From the NCBI GenBank assembly GCA_963788145.1, contig CAWBFQ010000014.1, positions 186,001 to 250,000 on the forward strand: DNA of 64,000 nucleotides, read 5' to 3'. Origin of the DNA: UTCFX2 sp963788145. GTDB lineage: Bacteria > Chloroflexota > Anaerolineae > Anaerolineales > UBA4823. The notes under the pieces are model-generated. The model made no database searches and was not told the origin of the DNA. It worked only from the letters and a program-made list of their open reading frames with translations. The position numbers and the translations under genes were made by a program. Below are positions 35,224 through 42,282 of the stretch, one piece after another (position 1 is the first letter of the stretch; each line of letters starts with the position of its first letter).

Positions 35224-35252
35224 TTGACAAGATGAGAAGGTAATCGTACAAT
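35224..35252 (+). promoter_or_regulatory. Promoter of acs
   Basis: A perfect TTGACA, a 17-base spacer and TACAAT lie about 70 bases upstream of the acs ATG. The ribosome site GTGGAGGAAAC precedes the start. Confidence 0.75.
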
Positions 35253-35323
35253 CTCACGAATTCAATTGAGAGCTTATTTGTCTCTCTTATCAAATTAGTT
35301 ATATATTCGATAGTGGAGGAAAC

Positions 35324-37226
35324 ATGGACCAACCCGCTGAGAACGCCAAGAATCAGGACTTATATTTTCCATCCCCAGAAATCATCGCTTCAGCAAATGT
35401 CCAGGAGTACGAACAACTTTATCTTGAATCCCTCCGTAACCCTCAATCATTTTGGGCTGAGCGCGCCAGCGAACTGCATTGGTTCACCCCCTGGGAAAAG
35501 GTACTCGATGACAGCCATCCACCCTTTTACAAATGGTTTGTCGGGGCAAAGACCAACATTGTCTACAATGCCCTTGACCGACATATGCACACTTTTCGCA
35601 AGAACAAGCTGGCTTTGATCTGGGAAGGCGAGAACGGCGACGTGCGCACTTATTCCTATTTCGCACTGCATCGGGAGGTGTGTAAATTTGCCAATGTGCT
35701 CCGCAGTATGGGCGTAAAAAAGGGAGATATCGTCACCATCTATCTGCCGCGCATCCCGGAACAAGTCATTGCGATGCTGGCCTGCGCCAAGATTGGCGCA
35801 CCGCACAGCGTGGTTTATGGGGGGTTCAGCGTCGAAGCCCTGGCCGAGCGAATCGAAGACGCCCAAAGCCGGGTGCTGATCACTGCCGACGGCGGATGGC
35901 TGCGTGGCAAGATCGTGCCTCTCAAAGACATTGCAGATGAAGCCATGGCGCGCCAGCCCACCATCGAGGCCTGTATCATCGTCAAACGCACCGGGCAAAA
36001 CATCTACATCGAACCAGGGCGTGATTATTGGTACAACGACTTAATGAGCCTGCCGATCTCCAGCCCGACCTGTTTCACCGAGCAGATGGACGCTGAGGAT
36101 CCTTTGTTTATCCTCTATACCTCCGGCACGACCGGCAGACCGAAAGGGATCCTGCACACTCATGGCGGCTATATGGTGCAGGTCTATGCCACTCTGAAAT
36201 ACGTCTTCGATATTAAGGATGAGGACCGTTACTGGTGCGCGGCAGACCCGGGCTGGATCACTGGCCACAGCTACATCGTCTATGGCCCGCTGCTGAATGG
36301 GGCGACATCTTTCATGTATGAAGGCGCCCCAAACCACCCCTATCCCAACCGGTGGTGGCGCATGATCGAACATTACGGGATCACCATCCTCTACACCGCC
36401 CCAACCGCTATCCGCGGCCTGATGCGCTATGGCGATAATTGGGCCAACCGTCACGATCTTAACAGTTTAAGATTATTAGGCAGCGTGGGCGAACCAATCA
36501 ACCCTGAAGCCTGGCGCTGGTATTACAATGTGATCGGGAAAGGCCGCTGCCCGATCATGGATACCTGGTGGCAGACAGAAACTGGCGGGTTTATGATCGC
36601 GCCGCTGCCCATCACCCCCCTCAAACCTGGCTCTGCCACCCGCCCATTCTTTGGGATGGATATTGATGTGGTGGATGAACATGGCAAGCCGACCCCAACC
36701 GGCGAAGAGGGTTATCTGGTCATCAAGAAACCCTGGCCGGGTATGCTGCGCACCATCTACCGCGACCCGGAGCGCTACCAGACCCAATATTGGAGCAAAT
36801 TCGGGAATATGTATCAGGCTGGCGAACTCGGCTCGCAAAGATCAGGATGGCTATATCTGGATAATCGGGCGCATGGATGATGTGATCAAGGTTAGCGGCT
36901 ATCGCCTGGGTACAGCCGAGGTCGAGAGCGCGCTTGTCAGCCACCCGGATGTCGCCGAAGCAGCCGCTATTGGACTGCCACATGAAATCAAAGGCAATGC
37001 CATCCACGCTTACGTCCTGTTGAATGCCAGCGCGGAAAAAAGCGACAAGCTGGCCGAAGCCCTGCGAAATCATGTCAGCCACGAAATCGGGCCGATCGCC
37101 CGCCCAGAGACGGTAACTTTCGTGGACAGCCTGCCCAAAACGCGCAGCGGGAAGATCATGCGCCGGTTGTTGCGCGCCCGTGCCCTGGGTCTGCCCGAAG
37201 GGGATATCAGCACCCTCGAAGAATAA
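35324..37226 (+). pseudogene. acs: Acetyl-CoA synthetase (frameshifted near residue 503)
   Basis: This is an acetate-activating ANL enzyme of about 633 residues when repaired. The first frame contains NVLRSMGVKKGDIVTIYLPR, the phosphate loop YTSGTTGRPKGILHTHGG, the CoA-site AADPGWITGHSY and DTWWQTETGGFMIAP. The second frame contains DQDGYIWIIGRMDDVIKVSG and the catalytic Lys in PKTRSGKIMRRLLRARA. They join at about 36830 if one extra G (CTCGGCTCGC) is removed, giving QAGELARKDQDG. As written, the first frame ends soon after, at 36880, and lacks the C-terminal lid domain. Confidence 0.9.
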
Positions 37227-37328
37227 ATCAAAGCCGCCGTTTTTGCTGGATGACGCCGGGTGTGAGTGTTCGCTGTCTCATGCCCGGTTGATTTTGTGCG
37301 CCTGGGTTATAATCGGACGGTTGGAGAA

Positions 37329-37984
37329 ATGACTATTATGAAAAGAAACATCCCATCAAAACCGGCTCTGATTTTCGACTTCGGCAACGTGCTGGTGGAC
37401 TGGAATCCACACTACCTGTATCGCAAATTATTCGATGGCGATGACCAGGCCGTCGCGCGCTTTCTGAAGGAAATCCACTTTTATGAGTGGAACCTGCAGC
37501 AAGACGCCGGGCGATCCTTCGATACGGCGATCGCTGAGTTGTGCGAGAAATATCCACATCATTGTGAATTAATCAAAGCTTATGACAAGCGCTACGAAGA
37601 ATCTATCTCCGGCCCGATTTGGCCGACCGTGCAGATCCTGCGCGAGCTGAAGGACGCCGGCTTTTCCCTTTATGGACTGAGCAACTGGCCGGGGAGAAAT
37701 GGCGTGAAGTCAGTCCAAAGTTTGAGTTCTTCACCTGGTTCGACGACATCGTCATTTCGGGCGAAGTGAAGCTGGCCAAGCCGGACCCGGCCATCTTCCT
37801 GCTGCTGCTGGAACGGATCGGCCGCCCGGCCGCGGATTGCATCCTGATCGATGATTCCATCCACAATATCGATACCGCCCGCCAGCTGGGTTTTCAGACC
37901 ATTCAGTTCGAGTTGCCCGCCCAACTCCGATCTGTATTGGAAGGGATGGGCATCCCAGGAGCAGAAAACACAGCCCTGAATTAA
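37329..37984 (+). pseudogene. HAD-superfamily phosphatase, YihX-like (frameshifted)
   Basis: This is a HAD hydrolase of subclass IA of about 218 residues when repaired. Motif I is FDFGNVLVDW (Asp nucleophile, Gly in place of the second Asp, as in YihX-type enzymes). Motif II is LYGLSNW, motif III Lys is in SGEVKLAKPDPAIF, and motif IV is CILIDDSIHNIDTAR. The frame changes at about 37690, where a G run appears one base short (PGEKWREVSPKFEFF after repair). TATAAT at 37308-37313 and GGAGAAATG give it its own promoter and ribosome site. Sugar phosphates are the likely substrates by family. Confidence 0.82.
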
Positions 37985-37999
37985 GTTGCTGCGAATTAA

Positions 38000-38030
38000 A
38001 AAGCGGCTGCCGTTTGCGTGCAGCCGCTTT
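38000..38030. terminator. Bidirectional intrinsic terminator
   Basis: AAAGCGGCTGC and GCAGCCGCTTT form an 11-base stem with a 9-base loop between the convergent HAD and thioredoxin-fold genes. A and T runs flank it. Confidence 0.85.
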
Positions 38031-38047
38031 GCTGAGTTATACCGGGG

Positions 38048-38260
38048 TTACAATTCCCGAAACCCAACCAGGATCTTGCCATCCTGATCCATCGTCGGGA
38101 ACCCGCTCACGAAATCCGGGCACTTTCCCTGATCACAGTTGATGTATTGATAATCGACGCCCTTTTTGTCAAGATAATCGATCTGCTTCTTGGTCCAGGA
38201 ACAGCCATCCGAACCATAAACAGTTAATTGGCCCGCTTTGATGTTGGTTTGAAGATGCAT
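38048..38260 (-). CDS. Small glutaredoxin/thioredoxin-fold protein
   Basis: This 70-residue protein starts TNIKAGQLTVYGSDGCSWTK. The usual CxxC is CSWT, so the first site is monothiol. A second Cys pair is in YINCDQGKCPDF, followed by the cis-Pro loop GFPTM and DGKILVGF. This spacing resembles thioredoxin-like domains linked to VKOR-type oxidation and short glutaredoxins. It is complete and has AGGTATTC-like upstream sequence. A redox role is likely but the partner is unknown. Confidence 0.75.
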   Translation of the reverse strand: MHLQTNIKAGQLTVYGSDGCSWTKKQIDYLDKKGVDYQYINCDQGKCPDFVSGFPTMDQDGKILVGFREL

Positions 38261-38371
38261 CGGTTTGAATACCTCCAGATAAGCGGATTATAGCCCTGCT
38301 TGAAGCCCTGTCAATCGGACATTTGTTGTATATGCGCGCATGGTGACACCCAGGTGGTTTCTACAACTTTA

Positions 38372-38400
38372 TTGACCGCCGCCGCGCTTTGTGAGATAAT
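38372..38400 (+). promoter_or_regulatory. Promoter of the ileS T-box transcript
   Basis: TTGACC, a 17-base spacer and GATAAT lie directly upstream of the T-box leader. Confidence 0.65.
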
Positions 38401-38406
38401 CCGTCC

Positions 38407-38765
38407 TATCTGAATCGGATAAAGGCATTGATGGAAACGAGTAGGCTGCCTGGACCTGTCAGCGAACCCGGAACTGGCCTGCTGCGCCAGAAGTGAAAGC
38501 CGGGGCTGGTCGTTCAGCCGAAAATCCTTCCGGAGCCGCAACCTGAAATCATAAAGCGGATGATTGGTGGAACCAGTTTCACCCGCCAGCCGCCTGGAGA
38601 GTAAGCGCGCCGGGGTCGTCGCCCGTTAGCAATGACGCAGATATCGTCTTTGATCCAAAGGCTGTAGCTGACCAAGCTGCCCACCGGTTGGTGGGAAGCA
38701 GGGTGGTACCGCGGGAGTTCTGTTCTCTCGTCCCTGAACCGGACGAGAGTTTTTATTTTTTTAAC
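38407..38765 (+). promoter_or_regulatory. T-box riboswitch upstream of ileS
   Basis: This ~360-base leader without a gene has the T-box hallmarks: GGAAACGAGTAGG (AGTA motif of stem I) near 38433-38445, the conserved antiterminator GGGTGGTACCGCG at 38701-38713 whose TGGT bulge pairs with the tRNA 3' end, and a strong terminator (CTCTCGTCC / GGACGAGAG plus T run, 38725-38760). An ATC at 38524-38526 in the 3' side of stem I is a plausible isoleucine specifier. Uncharged tRNA-Ile should favour the antiterminator and allow ileS transcription. Confidence 0.9.
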
Positions 38766-38776
38766 ACGGAGGATGT

Positions 38777-41700
38777 ATGCCATTTAATGAGGTTCCTACA
38801 AAGGTGGATTTCCCCACCCTGGAGCAGGATATCTTACGCTTCTGGAAGGAAACGCACGCCTTTCGAAAACTAAACGAAGTACACAAAGACGACCCGCACT
38901 GGTCGTTCATCGATGGGCCAATCACCGCCAACAATCCCATGGGCGTCCACCACGGCTGGGGACGCACCTATAAAGACCTCTACCATCGTTTCTGGACGAT
39001 GACCGGGCGCAAGCTCCGCTATCAGAACGGGTTTGACTGCCAGGGTCTATGGGTTGAAGTTGAAGTAGAAAAAGCCAAAGGTTTCAAAAGCAAAAAAGAC
39101 ATCGAGGAATTCGGCCTTGAAAATTTCGTCCGGATGTGCAAGGCCCGTGTGCTGCGCTACGCCGCCATCCAGACCGAACAATCCATCCGCCTGGGCTATT
39201 GGATGGACTGGAACGACCCAGACCAGTTGCGCTGGCTGGCCGACCAGATCGAGACAGAACCGATGAAAGTGATCACCGTGGATGGCCCAGAAGGCCCGGT
39301 GACAGACACTGTCGAGCAGATCGTCGGTCGCCTGGGGCTGCACGAGCTGGGCGGCAGCTATTTCACGTTCTCGAACGAGAACAATTATATGATCTGGACC
39401 TTTTTGAAGAAGTGCTGGGAAAAGGGCTGGCTCTATCGCGGCGTAGATGTGATGCCCTGGTGTCCGCGCTGCGCCACCGCCATCAGCCAGCACGAGATCG
39501 TCACCGACGGCTATGCCGAGCTGACCCACCGCAGCGTGACCCTACGCTTCCCCTTATTCGGGCGCGAAAAGGAATCCCTGTTGGTCTGGACCACCACGCC
39601 CTGGACTCTCACCAGCAACGTGGCAGCAGCCGTCGGCCCGGACCTGACTTACGCCAAAGTGCGCCAGGGTGACGAAACGTTCTATCTCTCCAAAGGAACC
39701 CTGCACATGCTCACAGGCCCATACCAGGTGTTGGAAGAGCTGAAAGGGGCTCAAATGGAAGGCTGGCGATATTCTGGTCCTTTCGATGACCTGCCCGCTG
39801 AACAAGAGGTTGGCGGTCATACTGCCCTGAAGGAATTGACAAAGGACTTGAATTTGACTGCTGTCCAGGCCCACCAGGTCATATTGTGGGATGAGGTTGG
39901 CGAAACAGAAGGCACTGGCATTGTCCACATTGCCCCCGGCTGCGGCGCAGAAGATTTCCTGCTCGGCCGCGAGCACAATTTTCCTCTGGTTGCCCCGCTC
40001 ACCGACGAGGGCTTTTTCGTGGATGGATTCGGCTGGCTGACCGGCCAGCATGTCAGCGAGGTGGCAAACCCGATCTTCGAAGAATTGGATCGCAAAGGGT
40101 TACTCTACCAGGTCACGCCTTATACCCACCGTTACCCCACCTGCTGGCGCTGTAAGACCGAGTTGGTCTTCCGTCTTGTGGATGAGTGGTTTATCAGCAT
40201 GGGCGAAACCTATGATAAACCGCGCGAAATGTTGACCGCCGAAGAAAAAGACAAAAGCCTGCGCTACCAGATCATGGACGTAGTCGAGCAAATCCGCTGG
40301 ATCCCGGAATTTGGCTTCGCTCGCGAGATGGACTGGCTGCGCAATATGCACGATTGGATGATCAGCAAAAAACGCTACTGGGGGCTGGCTTTACCGATCT
40401 GGATCTGCGACGCCTGCGGCCATTACGAAGTGATTGGCGATGAGCACGAGTTAGAGCAGCGCGCCATTTCTGGCTGGGAGGTCTTTGAAGGTCACACACC
40501 ACACCGCCCCTTCGTGGACGCGGTCACGCTCGAATGCCCACACTGCAAAGGCCAGATGAACCGTATCGCCGACGTGGGCAATCCGTGGCTGGACGCCGGG
40601 ATCGTCCCATTCAGCACCTTGCGTTACCGCACCGACCCGGATTACTTCCATTCCTGGTATCCCGCTCACTGGATCAGCGAATTGTTCCCCGGCCAGTTCC
40701 GCAACTGGTTTTACAGCTTGTTGGCGATGGGCACGGTTGTCTCCGGTCAACCTCCATTCCTGGAGAATTTCGGCTATGGCACGCTGTTGGCCGAAGATGG
40801 TAGCCCAATGCATAAAAGCTCGGGCAACATGATCGAATTCAACGAAGCAGCCGATAAAATGGGCGTAGATGTGATGCGCTGGTTGTATTGCGCCCATAAA
40901 CCAGAAAACGATCTGCTCTTTGGTTACCAGCGCGGCGACGAGACCCGTCGGTCTTTCTTAATCCCGCTCTGGAACGCATACAGCTTTCTCGCAACCTACG
41001 CCAATCTGGATGGTTGGACACCCACCAGAGGCGCAGATTTTGATCCCCGCTTCCCCGAGGGGCCAACCCCGCTCAGCAAGAATTTGCTCGACCACTGGAT
41101 TTTAGCCCGCTTGAACCAGATCATCCCCCCAACTACAGACGCGCTGAGTAATTCCGATTTGCTCACCGCCAGCCTGAATCTGGCGGCATTCCTGGACGAC
41201 CTGACAAACTGGTACATCCGCCGCAGCCGCCGCAGGTTCTGGAAAAGTGAGAAAGACTCGGACAAAAACGCTGCCTACGCCACGCTGTATCATGTGATCC
41301 TCAAGTTCGCTCGCCTTTTGGCGCCAATCACGCCCTTTGTGACCGAGGCAATGTATCAGAACCTGGTTCGGGCGGATATCCCCCACTCGCCGGATTCTCT
41401 CCAGCCGTACGAGAGCATTCATCACACCAAATGGCCAAAATCCGACCCCGCTGTGTTGGATGCAGAACTGTTGGATCAAATGGAAATTGCCCGCCAGGTA
41501 GCCAGCCTGGGGTTGGCAGCCCGCAACAGCGCCGGTCTGAAGGTACGCCAACCGCTTTCTCGTGTGCTGGCATATGCCGGAGGCAGGCAAAACTTGCGAC
41601 CAGAGCTGGTTGAAATCGTGACCGACGAGTTGAACGTCAAACAGTTTAAGTTCGTCGAACAAGCTAACCAGTTAGTCAATTATCAGGTCCTGCCCGATAA

Positions 41701-42211
41701 CAAACTGCTCGGCCCGCGCTTTGGCGCAAATTTCCCCAAGGTCCGTCAGGCGTTGCAAGCCGCCGATCCGAACGCAGTCGCGGCCAGCGTGGCAGCCAGC
41801 AAGCCATTCGCTCTCGAGTTTGAAGAACAGGTCGTAGAATTAGCCCCGCAGGAGATCCTGATCCAGACTCACCCGGCAGAAGGCCTGGCAGTTGCATCCG
41901 ATAAACAGGTGACTGTAGCCGTCGATTTAAAGATCACTCCCGAACTGCGGGCAGAAGGCCTGGCGCGCGAAATTGTGCGCCGCATCCAGGCGATGCGCAA
42001 AGAAGCCGGGTTTGATATCTCAGACCGCATCAGCACCACCTACCAGGCTGGCGGTGAGTTTGCCCAGGTATTCCGAGATTGGGCTGAATACATTCAATCC
42101 GAAACCCTCTCAACAGAATTGATTGTTGGCGATCCGCCCGCCGAAGCTTATCAGGAGACCCAACAGGTTGAGGGCCAGTCAATTACGCTCTCTGTAAAGC
42201 GCAACGCGTAG
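38777..42211 (+). CDS. ileS: Isoleucine-tRNA ligase
   Basis: This 1144-residue class Ia synthetase charges tRNA-Ile. Its ATP motifs follow the long eukaryal-like IleRS type: ITANNPMGVHHGWGRTYKD for HIGH, FDCQGLWVEVEVEKAKG, and SPMHKSSGNMIEF for KMSKS. The editing domain keeps VWTTTPWTLTSNVA and GTGIVHIAPGCGAEDF with the Asp. Zinc-site Cys occur in CPRC and CDAC/CPHC. The anticodon-binding domain begins around residue 800 (LDDLTNWYIRRSRRRFW). It is intact, preceded by a T-box and AACACGGAGG, and followed by an unusual IleRS paralogue. Confidence 0.97.
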   Translation: MPFNEVPTKVDFPTLEQDILRFWKETHAFRKLNEVHKDDPHWSFIDGPITANNPMGVHHGWGRTYKDLYHRFWTMTGRKLRYQNGFDCQGLWVEVEVEKAKGFKSKKDIEEFGLENFVRMCKARVLRYAAIQTEQSIRLGYWMDWNDPDQLRWLADQIETEPMKVITVDGPEGPVTDTVEQIVGRLGLHELGGSYFTFSNENNYMIWTFLKKCWEKGWLYRGVDVMPWCPRCATAISQHEIVTDGYAELTHRSVTLRFPLFGREKESLLVWTTTPWTLTSNVAAAVGPDLTYAKVRQGDETFYLSKGTLHMLTGPYQVLEELKGAQMEGWRYSGPFDDLPAEQEVGGHTALKELTKDLNLTAVQAHQVILWDEVGETEGTGIVHIAPGCGAEDFLLGREHNFPLVAPLTDEGFFVDGFGWLTGQHVSEVANPIFEELDRKGLLYQVTPYTHRYPTCWRCKTELVFRLVDEWFISMGETYDKPREMLTAEEKDKSLRYQIMDVVEQIRWIPEFGFAREMDWLRNMHDWMISKKRYWGLALPIWICDACGHYEVIGDEHELEQRAISGWEVFEGHTPHRPFVDAVTLECPHCKGQMNRIADVGNPWLDAGIVPFSTLRYRTDPDYFHSWYPAHWISELFPGQFRNWFYSLLAMGTVVSGQPPFLENFGYGTLLAEDGSPMHKSSGNMIEFNEAADKMGVDVMRWLYCAHKPENDLLFGYQRGDETRRSFLIPLWNAYSFLATYANLDGWTPTRGADFDPRFPEGPTPLSKNLLDHWILARLNQIIPPTTDALSNSDLLTASLNLAAFLDDLTNWYIRRSRRRFWKSEKDSDKNAAYATLYHVILKFARLLAPITPFVTEAMYQNLVRADIPHSPDSLQPYESIHHTKWPKSDPAVLDAELLDQMEIARQVASLGLAARNSAGLKVRQPLSRVLAYAGGRQNLRPELVEIVTDELNVKQFKFVEQANQLVNYQVLPDNKLLGPRFGANFPKVRQALQAADPNAVAASVAASKPFALEFEEQVVELAPQEILIQTHPAEGLAVASDKQVTVAVDLKITPELRAEGLAREIVRRIQAMRKEAGFDISDRISTTYQAGGEFAQVFRDWAEYIQSETLSTELIVGDPPAEAYQETQQVEGQSITLSVKRNA

Positions 42212-42218
42212 CGTTCAC

Positions 42219-42262
42219 CGTCAGGATAGATTGCGAGCGAGCAACCGCAATCTACCCTGACG
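42219..42262 (+). repeat. Intergenic hairpin without T tract
   Basis: CGTCAGG-A-TAGATTGCG pairs with CGCAATCTA-C-CCTGACG across a 10-base loop, with only one A/C mismatch. No T run follows. It separates ileS from the IleRS-like gene and might be a terminator of unusual type or an mRNA-processing element. Confidence 0.7.
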
Positions 42263-42282
42263 TTCCCTGATACAATGTCTAC

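Noticed and set aside
30690..37700. Programmed frameshifting in coaX, acs and the HAD gene
   Set aside because: Sites differ in sign and sequence, none has a typical slippery heptamer with a downstream structure, and the families are not known for recoding.
39047..41897. Long open frames on the minus strand of ileS
   Set aside because: They are shadows of a strongly biased coding strand; the translations show no family motifs and no start signals.
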